From contig JAURLF010000237.1 of assembly GCA_030831375.1 (NCBI GenBank), forward strand, positions 1-12,166: a stretch of DNA of 12,166 nucleotides, in the 5' to 3' direction. The position numbers were made by a program, and so were the translations under genes. The DNA is from Gaiellales bacterium. Its GTDB lineage: Bacteria > Actinomycetota > Thermoleophilia > Gaiellales > F1-60-MAGs149. Positions 5,067-12,166 of the stretch are shown here, piece by piece. The notes beneath the pieces are model-generated. The model did not search any database. It saw only the letters and a list, made by a program, of their open reading frames with translations, and was not told the origin of the DNA. Position 1 is the first letter of the stretch, and each line of letters starts with the position of its first letter.

Positions 5067-8000
5067 CTAGCGGCGCTCCAGCTCGGGCCCGGCGCAGAGC
5101 ATGCCGAGCGCGGGGCAGCCCGCGCACGCCGTTGGCGACGGCGTCGGCTGCCACGGCCCGTCGAGGGCGCCCGCGACACGTCGCTCGAGGCGGACGCGCA
5201 GGTCCGCGGCGTCGGCCACGACGAAGCGGCGCTCCGCCATCCGGCCGGCCGAGGCGTCGTCGCCGACCCACTGGAAGCAGACGTCGACGTGCCCGTGGCC
5301 CGCCTCGAGGGCGGCGAGCGCGTAGACCTCCTCCTGCACCGCGTAGCCGGCGTCGCGGCGCTCGTCGGGCGACAGGTCGCCGAGCGGGCCGACCTTGACG
5401 TCGCCGATCACGAGCCCGTCGCCGTCGGCGGCGACGAGGTCGTAGAACCCGGTCAGGACCGCCTCTCCGACCCGCAGGAGGAAGGGCCGCTCGTGCTCGA
5501 CAGCGTCGAGCGCACCCATCCGCGCCGCCAGCGGCGATCCCCGCCAGCGCTCGAGCGCGGCCCGCGCGGACTCCCGCGCGTCCGCGTCCGCCGCCGGCTC
5601 GACGGCCACGAGCAGATCCACCGGGTCGCCGCCGGTCTCGATCGCGGCGTGCACGGCCTTGCCCACGGACGCCCCGCCGCCCGCCTCGGGAGCGGGCACG
5701 CCCAGCATGCGCTCGACGTGGAAGCGGTACGGGCAGCGCGCGTGCTGGTCGAGGGCCGAGTAGGACAGGGTCGGCAGCGCCCAGCCGCCGCCGTCGGGAA
5801 GCGGCGCGAGTGGCGCCAGCGGCCCGCTGCCGGAGGGCGCATCGAGCGCGGCCGCGGCCTCGACGTCGAAGGCGAGCTGCGCGTCCCCGTCGTCGAGGAC
5901 GAGCTCGATCGTGTCCTCGCGCACCGGGGCTGCGAGCTCGGGTCCGACGTCCACGTCGACGGACTCCAGCCGGATTCGCGCCGGCCCCGACTCGAGCAGC
6001 CGCTCCCCGGGCGCGCCCGCGTCGCCGAGGCGCTCCAGCGCCCACGCCAAGAGCGAGCCCGACTGCGCACCGCCGTCGGTGGCGGCACCGCTCACGATCA
6101 GCCGGTCCTCCGCCCGCGTCCAGGCGACGTAGGCGGTGCGAAGCCCCTCGCGCGCCTCGGCGTCGCGCAGCACCGCGAGCAGCTCCTCGTGCGCGCGCGT
6201 GGGTCGCGGCTCGCCGGTCGCAGCCGGCACCACCGCGGCGACCGCCCCGTCCGCGCCGACCAGCGCGGCGGGCACCTCGGCCCGCGGGCGCCCGCCCGTG
6301 TCGGCCAGCACGACGACGGGGAACTCGAGGCCCTTGGCCTGGTGGATGGTCATCAGGCGCACCGCGTCGTCGTCCTCGGACGCCGTCACGCCGTCGCTGC
6401 GCACGCCCGTGTCGAGGCGCCCCGACTCGACGGCGCGCACGAAGGCGGGCAGATCCGGACCACGCGCGTCGTCGAAGGCGCGCGCGACGCGCTCCAGCTT
6501 GGCCAGGTTCGCCATCCGCTCGGCGCCATCCGGCAGCGCCAGCACGGCGAGGTCGTAGCGGGTCTCCTCCACCGCAGCAGCCACGAGGTCTCCGAGCCCG
6601 AGCCGGCCGATCCGCGCCCGCAGTCGCCCGAGGGCGTCGCGCAGCGCGATCGCCCGCGCCATGTCGTCCTCCTTGAGCGGGACGGAGCCGACCCCGTCGA
6701 GCGCGGCCGAGAACTCCCACTTCGTGGCGTCGCGCATCAGGGCGAGGCCGTCGTTGGAGAGGCCGGCCATCGGCGAGGCGAGGCACGTCAGGAGCGCGAG
6801 GTCGTCGTCCCGGTTCCAGAGCACCCGCAGGAGCGCCATCACGTCCATCACCGGCTGGCGCTGCAGGAAGGCGCGCCCCGCCGACGACACCGTCGGCAGG
6901 TCGACGGCGCGCAGCGCCTCCTCGAACACCGGCGCGCTCGTGCCGGCGCGGAACAGGAGCGCGACGCCGCCGGGGCGACAGGCTCCCTCGTCGACCAGCG
7001 CGCGCAGGCGGCGGGCCACGAGCGCCGCCTCGCGGCGGCGACCGTCATCGAGCTTCTCCCCCACCCCGATCAGGAGCTCCACCGCGGGTCCCGCCTCGGC
7101 GGTCTCGCGGACGGGCGAAAGCGGTCGGTGCGCGAAGCGCTCGTCGCCGGCGAACACCTCGTTGACGGCGTCGAGGACCGGCGGGATTGAGCGGTGGTTG
7201 CGGTCGAGGGCGACGAGCCCCATCGGGCCCTCGCCACCGGCGGCGTCCGCCCGAACGCGCCGGAACACCTCGACCTCGGCGCCGCGGAAGCCGTAGATCG
7301 CCTGCTGCTCATCGCCGACGCACAGAAGCGGCGTCGCCGGATCGCGCAGCAGCTCGAGGATCGCGACCTGCAGCGCGTCCGTGTCCTGGAACTCGTCGAC
7401 CATCACCTCGCGGAAGCGCTCGCGCAGCGCGTCGCGGACCGCCGGGTGCTCCTCGAGCATGCGCCGCGCCCTCAGCTGCAGGTCGTCGTAGTCGAGCGCG
7501 CCCGCGTCGTCCTTGCCCGCCTCGTACGCCGCGGCGAGGCCGTCCAGGAGGTGCTGCAGGGGGCCGTGCAGCTCGCGGGCGACGACGTCGCGCGCGCTCC
7601 GCTCGACGTCGGCGATGAGGGCCGTGTAGGCCTTCTCGCCGCGCGCGTAGTCCGACAGGTCCGCGACCTCCATCGGCTCGGGATCGCGGTCGAGCAGGTC
7701 GAGCAGGTCGGCCGCGGCGCGGCGGCGCTGCAGCGCGCGGTCCGAGTCGCTGCCGGCCACGGCCACCTCAGCCGCGGCCGCACGCAGCGCGGCGAGCTCC
7801 TGCGCGAGCCGGGCGCGCGTCGCCGCGCCCGTCGGGGCCGTCGGCGGCAGGCCACGCGTGCGGGCGCCGTCGAGGAGGCCGAGCGCGACGGACCGCAGCG
7901 GCCCCGACCCGTAGCCCGTCAGGAGCAGCATCGCCTCGTCGCCGTGCTCGGCGAGCGTGGCCCCGAGCGCCCGGTCGAACGCCGCGTCGCGCAGGAGAGC

Positions 8001-8378
8001 CGTCTCGACCGGGTCGGCGACACGCAGGCCGCGCACGAGCCCCGCCTCCTCGGGGTACTCGGCGAGCAGCTTCTGGCAGGTGGCGTGGATCGTGTCGATC
8101 CAGCCGCCCTCGACGAGCGGGATCAGCCGGTCGAGGCCCTCGTGGCGCAGGCGCCCGCGGATGCGCTGTCGCATCTCGCCGGCCGCCCGCCGCGTGAACG
8201 TGACCGCGAGGATCGACGACGGCGGCAGGTTGCGTTCGGTCAGGGCGCGCATGTAGCGCTCCACGAGCACCGTCGTCTTGCCCGAGCCGGCGCCGGCATC
8301 GACGAAGGCGCCGGCCGGCGCCTCGACGGCGCGTCGCTGCTCCGGCGAGAGCACCGGCGGCGGGATCGCGCGGCTCAC
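5067..8378 (-). CDS. addA: AddA-like UvrD-family helicase with C-terminal PD-(D/E)XK nuclease
   Basis: This is the motor and one nuclease of an AddAB-type double-strand-break resection complex that prepares ends for RecA. The start is taken as GTG 8378, which overlaps the addB stop as GTGA; an in-frame start 45 bases upstream is possible. The protein is then 1103 residues, shorter than Bacillus AddA (~1230). Motor motifs: LSPEQRRAV, Walker A GAGSGKT (29-35), VTFTRRAAGEM, DEFQD (328-332), GDEQQAIYGFRGA (355-367), TIHQAKGLEFP (677-687) and YVAWTRAEDR (750-759). All are intact. Nuclease motifs: H910, D980, D993-x-K995 and QEEVY (1015-1019), so it should be active. Cys882 (RCPYRF) plus C1085-x2-C1088-x6-C1095 look like a [4Fe-4S] site, which textbook AddA lacks. 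An AdnB-like assignment is less likely given the helicase-dead partner. Confidence 0.92.
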   Translation of the reverse strand: MSRAIPPPVLSPEQRRAVEAPAGAFVDAGAGSGKTTVLVERYMRALTERNLPPSSILAVTFTRRAAGEMRQRIRGRLRHEGLDRLIPLVEGGWIDTIHATCQKLLAEYPEEAGLVRGLRVADPVETALLRDAAFDRALGATLAEHGDEAMLLLTGYGSGPLRSVALGLLDGARTRGLPPTAPTGAATRARLAQELAALRAAAAEVAVAGSDSDRALQRRRAAADLLDLLDRDPEPMEVADLSDYARGEKAYTALIADVERSARDVVARELHGPLQHLLDGLAAAYEAGKDDAGALDYDDLQLRARRMLEEHPAVRDALRERFREVMVDEFQDTDALQVAILELLRDPATPLLCVGDEQQAIYGFRGAEVEVFRRVRADAAGGEGPMGLVALDRNHRSIPPVLDAVNEVFAGDERFAHRPLSPVRETAEAGPAVELLIGVGEKLDDGRRREAALVARRLRALVDEGACRPGGVALLFRAGTSAPVFEEALRAVDLPTVSSAGRAFLQRQPVMDVMALLRVLWNRDDDLALLTCLASPMAGLSNDGLALMRDATKWEFSAALDGVGSVPLKEDDMARAIALRDALGRLRARIGRLGLGDLVAAAVEETRYDLAVLALPDGAERMANLAKLERVARAFDDARGPDLPAFVRAVESGRLDTGVRSDGVTASEDDDAVRLMTIHQAKGLEFPVVVLADTGGRPRAEVPAALVGADGAVAAVVPAATGEPRPTRAHEELLAVLRDAEAREGLRTAYVAWTRAEDRLIVSGAATDGGAQSGSLLAWALERLGDAGAPGERLLESGPARIRLESVDVDVGPELAAPVREDTIELVLDDGDAQLAFDVEAAAALDAPSGSGPLAPLAPLPDGGGWALPTLSYSALDQHARCPYRFHVERMLGVPAPEAGGGASVGKAVHAAIETGGDPVDLLVAVEPAADADARESARAALERWRGSPLAARMGALDAVEHERPFLLRVGEAVLTGFYDLVAADGDGLVIGDVKVGPLGDLSPDERRDAGYAVQEEVYALAALEAGHGHVDVCFQWVGDDASAGRMAERRFVVADAADLRVRLERRVAGALDGPWQPTPSPTACAGCPALGMLCAGPELERR

Positions 8379-11212
8379 GGGCGCACCCGGCAGATCCCCG
8401 CGTAGCCGCAGAAGCGCGCGCACGGGGGCGCGCCCGTCCCGCCGCGCGGATCGCGGCGGACGTCACCGGCGCGGATCCGGTTGATGCGGGCCGCGGCCTC
8501 CGCGCGCGCCGCCTCGAGCGCCACCGTGAATGCGTCCGGCTCGAGCAGGTCGTCGCGGCTCAGGCCGGGCGGCAGCACGTCCTCCTGCGATGCGTCCGCG
8601 ATGCCGCGCACGGCGCCCTTGCGGATCGACATGTAGAGGCCGCCGACCGGCTCGCGGCCGAGCACCTCGCGCAGCGCCAGCAGGTAGAGCGGCAGCTGCA
8701 GCCGGCCCTCCTCGACGATCTTCGGGCCGGTGCTGATCGTGCTCGTCTTGTAGTCCACGACGACGGCACGGGCGGTGAACGCCGGATCGATGTCGATGCG
8801 GTCGATCTGCCCCGTCACGCGCGCCGGGCCGACGTCGACGCCACCGCGCGAGCCGCCGAACGACACCTCGAACTCGGACGGCACGAGCGGTGCGCCGCTG
8901 CGGGCCCAGCGCCGCACGAGCCGGCCGAGGTCGCGACGCAGGCCCCAGCCGACGAGCTCGAGCGCGAGCGGATCGCCCGGTCGGATCGGCGCGATGTCGG
9001 CGACGCACTCGTCCACGATCCGGCCGAGCGCGGAGAGCGCCTCGTCGAGCCGCTCCTCGGCGACCGCCGTGGCGCCGAGCCGCGCCGGCACCTCCCGGTA
9101 GAAGCGGGCGAGCGCCTTGTGCGCGAGCTGGCCGACCGCGAGGCGGTCGTCGACGGGGCGGTCGATCTCGCGGGGACCGAGCCGCCGCTCGACGAACCAG
9201 ATGTGCGAGCAATCGCCGAAGCGGTCGAGCTCCGTGGCGTTGAAGCGGTCGCGTTCGGCGAGCGCCGCGAGGACGCGCGGGTCGGCGAGGCGCGTATGCC
9301 GGCGATGCGCGGCGACGGCGCGGCGGATCGCGTGGGACACGCCGGCCTCGCCGGCGAGGCGCAGCGCGCCATCGCGGTCCTCGGAGGCGAGCCCGGCGAT
9401 CGCACGGGCGCGGCCGCGCACGGTCGGCGCCTGCGCGAGCGGCACGGTCGCCGAGGAGAAGCGGCGCCGCTCCGGCTCGACCGCGCCGACCGCCGCAATC
9501 AGGTCCTCCCAGACCGCGGACGGCGGCAGCCCCTGCCCCTCGTCGTCGGCGACGCGGCGGACGAGGACGAGGCGGCGGCGGGGCCGCGTGGCCGTGGCGT
9601 AGGCGAGGTGGCGGGCGACCTCCGCGCGGTCCGGCCCGTCCACGAGCGGATCGACGGCGGCGCCCGCGCCGTACATCGCCTCCTCGAAGCCGACGGCGAT
9701 CAGGACGTCGACGTCGGCGGTGCGCGCCGACCGCGGGTCGAGGACGGCCACCGCCCGTGCGGGCGCCGGCGCCTCGCGGACCGCCACCTGCGCGAGCGCG
9801 TCGCGGACCTCATCGCGGACGGGCGCGGGACGGAGCGCACCGATCTCGGCGAGCGCGCGCAGCACGTCCGCCGCCACGGCGGCGTCCGCCCGCACGTCCG
9901 CGGTGGACTCGGGCGCGCCCGTGCCGTGCGCACGGGCGAGCATCCCGCGCACGGCCGCGACGGCCTCCTGTGCGGCGTCCTCGCCGCCGCGGCTCCCGAC
10001 CGGCAGGGCGAGCGCGCGCCGAAGGGGCTCGCCCGCCTCCGCGATCGCGGCGGTGAGGGTCGCCGTCGAGCGCCGCATCTGCCGCTCGCAGCGCTCCACG
10101 AGGTGCGCCGGCGCACCGCTCCACGGCGAGCGCAGCCAGGCCAGCCGCTCCTCGTCCGTCGGCTCGTGCGCCCAGGCGAGTGCGAGCAGGGCGAGCAGGG
10201 CACGACCGAACGGGGTGCGCACGAGCGGTACGCGGCGCTCAGCCGCGACGGCGATGCCGGCGTCCGTCAGCTCGCGCACGAGCCGTCCGCGCCCGTCGGC
10301 GCCGCGCGGGGCGACGACGGCGACGCGGTCGCCCGGCGTGCCGCCGCGCAGCGCGCGGGCCACCTCGAGCAGGACCGCCTCGGCCTCGCCGCGCTCGCCC
10401 TCGACCTCCCAGACCCCGACCGCGTCGCCGATCGGCGCCGGGCCGCGCGCGTCGGGATCGGGCTCGCCGAGGCGCCGCTCGAGCCGGTCGAGGCCGGCGT
10501 CGCGGTCGAAGCCACCGGATGCGAGCTCCACGATCCCATCCGAGCCCGCGCGCTCGGCGAGGCGCTCGGCGACGGGCTGCAGCACCGCGAAGGCGGGCCG
10601 GCCCGCCTCGTAGGGCAGGCTGGTCACGGCGCCGGCGCGCTGCGCGACCACGTCGAGCAGCGCCTCCTGCGCCGGGCTGAGGTCCTCGAAGCCCTGCGCG
10701 TAGAGGCGCCGACCGGCCGGCCACGCCGCCACGTCACCCGCCAGCGCGCGCACGGCGAGCAGGCGCATGCGCCCACGGTCGAGCGCGGGCTGCCCGTCGA
10801 GGGCCTCCCACCACGCCGCGTAGCGGTCCGCGAGCGTGGCATCGCCCGCGGCGCGCACCTCGTCGGGGCCGAGCAGCGCGGACCCGAGCCGGTTGAAGCG
10901 CGTCGCGAGCGCCTCCGAGGCGCCGGGCAGGGCGCGGCGGAGGAGCAGCCGGCGGGCGCCACCGCGCAGAATCGGGCGCAGGTCGCCCGCGTTGCGCAGG
11001 ATCCGCTCGAACAGCTCGTCGAAGGTCGCGACGTCGGCACCCACGAGCGCGGGCGCCCGACGCAGGAGCGCCTCCTGGGCCCGCGCCTTCGCCGCCCGGT
11101 CCGGCACCACGAGCACGGCCGGGCGTCCGGCCTCCAGGTCGGCCAGGTAGCGGGCGTGGAGCTCGGCGACCTTGCCGGCGTGGGCCGGTCCGATGATCAG
11201 CTCGAGGGCCAC
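8375..11212 (-). CDS. addB: AddB-like nuclease subunit with vestigial helicase fold
   Basis: This is the partner of the AddA-like protein; in the family it scans for Chi and cuts one strand. The 945-residue protein starts at GTG 11212, with GGAA a few bases upstream. The N-terminal region has an AddB-like opening (LELIIGPAHAGKVAELH), but the phosphate loop GPAHAGK (8-14) is followed by Val15 where Ser/Thr normally binds Mg-ATP. No DExx box or other working helicase motifs are seen. Vestiges appear near VLDPRSARTADVDVLIAVGF (490-509) and ARHLAYATATRPRRRLVL (533-550). The C-terminal nuclease is intact: H698, D804, D820-x-K822 and QLPLY (839-843). Cys668 with C931-x3-C935-x5-C941 should hold a [4Fe-4S] pin. 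The second spacing is x3 instead of the usual x2. RecC-like or AdnA-like origins are alternatives, but the nuclease and Fe-S set favour AddB. Confidence 0.88.
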   Translation of the reverse strand: MALELIIGPAHAGKVAELHARYLADLEAGRPAVLVVPDRAAKARAQEALLRRAPALVGADVATFDELFERILRNAGDLRPILRGGARRLLLRRALPGASEALATRFNRLGSALLGPDEVRAAGDATLADRYAAWWEALDGQPALDRGRMRLLAVRALAGDVAAWPAGRRLYAQGFEDLSPAQEALLDVVAQRAGAVTSLPYEAGRPAFAVLQPVAERLAERAGSDGIVELASGGFDRDAGLDRLERRLGEPDPDARGPAPIGDAVGVWEVEGERGEAEAVLLEVARALRGGTPGDRVAVVAPRGADGRGRLVRELTDAGIAVAAERRVPLVRTPFGRALLALLALAWAHEPTDEERLAWLRSPWSGAPAHLVERCERQMRRSTATLTAAIAEAGEPLRRALALPVGSRGGEDAAQEAVAAVRGMLARAHGTGAPESTADVRADAAVAADVLRALAEIGALRPAPVRDEVRDALAQVAVREAPAPARAVAVLDPRSARTADVDVLIAVGFEEAMYGAGAAVDPLVDGPDRAEVARHLAYATATRPRRRLVLVRRVADDEGQGLPPSAVWEDLIAAVGAVEPERRRFSSATVPLAQAPTVRGRARAIAGLASEDRDGALRLAGEAGVSHAIRRAVAAHRRHTRLADPRVLAALAERDRFNATELDRFGDCSHIWFVERRLGPREIDRPVDDRLAVGQLAHKALARFYREVPARLGATAVAEERLDEALSALGRIVDECVADIAPIRPGDPLALELVGWGLRRDLGRLVRRWARSGAPLVPSEFEVSFGGSRGGVDVGPARVTGQIDRIDIDPAFTARAVVVDYKTSTISTGPKIVEEGRLQLPLYLLALREVLGREPVGGLYMSIRKGAVRGIADASQEDVLPPGLSRDDLLEPDAFTVALEAARAEAAARINRIRAGDVRRDPRGGTGAPPCARFCGYAGICRVRP

Positions 11213-11242
11213 GGCGTTCCGTCGCGCCCCGCGGGCCGCGCC

Positions 11243-11542
11243 TTACGACAGGTGCTCGGGCGGGGAGGCCTCGACCCGGTCGACGACGAGCTTGTTGACG
11301 GCGTCGGCGCCTTCGGCGTACGCGTAGTTGATCTTCACGAACGGCTCCCACTTCACGGGCACGGCGTCCTCCGGGAAGATCGCCTCGACGGGGCATTCCG
11401 GCTCGCAGGCGCCGCAGTCGATGCACTCCTCGGGGTCGATGACCAGCATGCGGTCCGTCTCGTGGATGCAATCGACCGGGCAGACATCGACGCAGGAGCG
11501 GTCCTTCGTGTCGATGCAGGGCTCGGAGATGATGTACGTCAC
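11243..11542 (-). CDS. fdxA: 7Fe ferredoxin, [3Fe-4S][4Fe-4S]
   Basis: This is a small soluble electron carrier. The start is GTG 11542, giving 99 residues (VTYIISEPC...), because a strong GGAGG (11552-11556) lies 9 bases upstream; an in-frame ATG at 11581 would only add a non-conserved basic leader. The first motif is C9-x7-C17-x3-C21-P with C25 next, and the second is C40-x2-C43-x2-C46-x3-C50-P. By comparison with Azotobacter ferredoxin I, C9, C17 and C50 should bind the [3Fe-4S] and C21, C40, C43 and C46 the [4Fe-4S]. The C-terminal part after residue 60 (VKWEPFVKINYAYAEG) is like other actinobacterial FdxA proteins. It sits 50 bases after ccmH and only 30 bases before addB, so it is probably co-transcribed with the repair genes. 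Its partner enzymes are not identifiable here. Confidence 0.95.
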   Translation of the reverse strand: MTYIISEPCIDTKDRSCVDVCPVDCIHETDRMLVIDPEECIDCGACEPECPVEAIFPEDAVPVKWEPFVKINYAYAEGADAVNKLVVDRVEASPPEHLS

Positions 11543-11551
11543 GTCAGGGTT

Positions 11552-11582
11552 CCTCCGGGTCGTCGTGCGCCCCGGCAGCATA
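11552..11582 (-). promoter_or_regulatory. Possible internal promoter and ribosome site before the ferredoxin gene
   Basis: In the 50-base gap after ccmH, the minus strand has TATGCT (11577-11582), a fair -10 box, and GGAGG (11552-11556) 9 bases before the GTG. A start point near 11570 would give a 28-base leader containing GGAGG. No convincing -35 is seen at 17-19 bases. The same gap can fold CTCCGG with CCGGGG around TATGCTG. The ribosome site is well supported; the promoter is tentative and would let fdxA and addAB-nth be expressed apart from the cytochrome genes. Confidence 0.4.
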
Positions 11583-11592
11583 CCGGAGCGGG

Positions 11593-12069
11593 CTAGCGCC
11601 CCGTGTCGTCCAGCTCGGCCAGCGCCGCGTCGATGCGCGCGTCGAGGACCGCATCGGGGGCGGTGCCCGCGGCGCCGTCAGCGGCCACGGACGTCGGCGA
11701 GCGCCGCCGCCACACGACCACGACGCCGACGAGGATCACGACGCCGCCGCCGACGGCGAGAAGCGGCACGAGCCACGCCACCAGACCCAGCCCCTCGGCG
11801 GGCGGCGCAGCGAGGACGGCGGGGCCGAAGTCGGCCACGAGGGCGTCCTTGACCTCCTGCTCCGTCCAGCCGAGTTGCCGCTTCTCCTCGATGAAGGCGC
11901 GGATCCGGTCGGCCGCGGGGCTGTGCGACATGTCGAGGCGGCTCTGGCAGGTCGGGCACATCAGCTCGGACTCGATGTCCGACATCCGGAAGCGCGGCTC
12001 GGCCGCGGCGGCCGCGACCGGCAGCGCCAGCACGAGCACAGCGAGGGCGAGCAGGGCCAGGCGCCGCAT
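11593..12069 (-). CDS. ccmH: CcmH-type cytochrome c maturation protein
   Basis: CcmH is an envelope thiol oxidoreductase that keeps the apocytochrome CxxCH reduced for heme ligation in system I cytochrome c biogenesis. The 158-residue protein has a signal peptide (about 1-23), a thiol motif C38-P-T-C41 in SELMCPTCQSRLDMS, the helical bundle with RIRAFIEEKRQLGWTEQEVK (55-74) and LVADFGPAVL, a transmembrane helix at about 95-119, and a short cytoplasmic tail. The family consensus is LRCxxCQ; here Met replaces the Arg and the internal pair is Pro-Thr. Its ATG shares one base with the upstream stop (TGATG), so the two genes are coupled. The upstream product looks like a TlpA/CcmG thioredoxin fold, which fits a ccm operon that extends beyond the right edge. 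Confidence 0.9.
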   Translation of the reverse strand: MRRLALLALAVLVLALPVAAAAAEPRFRMSDIESELMCPTCQSRLDMSHSPAADRIRAFIEEKRQLGWTEQEVKDALVADFGPAVLAAPPAEGLGLVAWLVPLLAVGGGVVILVGVVVVWRRRSPTSVAADGAAGTAPDAVLDARIDAALAELDDTGR

Positions 12070-12166
12070 CAGCCGGCCGCCTGCGCCTTCGCGATCGCGT
12101 CGCGCAGTCCCTGCGCGGTGACCACGCCCGGGAACCAGGCCACGGCGCGGCCCTGCGCGTCGAGCA
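12069..12166 (-). CDS. C-terminal fragment of a TlpA/CcmG-like thiol-disulfide protein
   Basis: Only the last 31 codons are inside the window. They read LDAQGRAVAWFPGVVTAQGL and continue RDAIAKAQAAG. The pattern of a strand ending in D-x-x-G-R-x-V, then a short strand with G-V-V-T and a final helix, is that of the end of TlpA, ResA and CcmG/DsbE thioredoxin folds. The catalytic CxxC would lie outside the window. The stop (TGA 12071-12069) overlaps the ccmH start. With ccmH next, a CcmG role (reducing CcmH or the apocytochrome) is the natural guess. The short length keeps the confidence moderate. Confidence 0.55.
   Translation of the reverse strand, partial: LDAQGRAVAWFPGVVTAQGLRDAIAKAQAAG

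Noticed and set aside
8379..8423. The longer addA start at 8423.
   Set aside because: It would overlap addB by 49 bases, and the added residues are the basic antisense-like product of the addB Fe-S tail. GTG 8378 gives a classical 4-base overlap.
11543..11581. The longer ferredoxin start at 11581.
   Set aside because: It would put the GGAGG inside the coding region and add 13 residues not found in the FdxA family; GTG 11542 fits the family start.
9119..11596. An 825-codon open frame on the plus strand opposite addB, and similar long frames opposite addA and nth (4620-7190, 7194-8405).
   Set aside because: Their translations are Arg/Ala/Gly/His-rich with no motifs, as expected for antisense frames of very GC-rich genes. 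The opposite strand has complete, motif-bearing proteins.
1..12166. CRISPR arrays, tRNA or rRNA genes, insertion sequences, toxin-antitoxin or phage genes.
   Set aside because: I looked for direct repeats, transposase motifs, cloverleaf sequences and base-composition breaks and saw none. The window is almost fully covered by housekeeping-type genes.

Overview
The window is very GC-rich (roughly three quarters G+C by eye), and its coding strands show the strong third-position G/C bias that leaves long spurious open frames on the opposite strand. Together with GTG starts, short or leaderless promoters of the TAnnnT type, a 7Fe ferredoxin of FdxA type and a CcmH-type cytochrome c assembly gene, this suggests a high-GC Actinomycetota chromosome. 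A deep-branching class such as Thermoleophilia (Solirubrobacterales-like) is the best guess. The taxon is inferred from style and gene content, not from a search. There are no mobile elements, CRISPR arrays, tRNAs or rRNAs, and gene density is close to 100 percent, so this looks like ordinary core chromosome.

Layout. Positions 1-1321 (minus) hold the N-terminal two thirds of a DinG/XPD-type iron-sulfur helicase that runs off the left edge. A 63-base divergent promoter region separates it from a plus-strand set: a Nudix hydrolase (1385-1867), an exported cupin (1901-2407), a 57-residue double-CxxC zinc-ribbon protein (2412-2585), thioredoxin reductase trxB (2649-3614) and a zinc-ribbon plus PAS-like protein (3617-4066). 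This set meets a long minus-strand operon head-on, and the two terminal genes overlap by 52 bases. In transcription order the minus operon is: the C-terminus of a TlpA/CcmG-like thiol-disulfide protein (12166-12069), ccmH (12069-11593), a 7Fe ferredoxin (11542-11243), an AddB-like nuclease subunit (11212-8375), an AddA-like helicase-nuclease (8378-5067), endonuclease III nth (5066-4371) and a 111-residue helical protein of unknown function (4350-4015).

How the genes fit together. AddA and AddB overlap by four bases (GTGA) and should form the double-strand-break resection machine that feeds RecA. Nth follows with no gap (TAGATG), so break repair and oxidised-base repair are co-translated. DinG, Nth, AddB and, less usually, AddA all carry four-cysteine patterns expected to hold [4Fe-4S] clusters, and the gene directly upstream of addB encodes an iron-sulfur ferredoxin. 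A second theme is thiol and metal redox: TrxB, the TlpA/CcmG-like protein, CcmH, and two small CxxC zinc-ribbon proteins flanking trxB.

No clearly new defence or mobile system is present. The items most worth follow-up are the ferredoxin/Fe-S repair operon, the AddA that seems to carry its own Fe-S cysteines, the AddB with a Walker A lacking its Ser/Thr, the zinc-ribbon/PAS partner of TrxB, and two uncharacterised small proteins.
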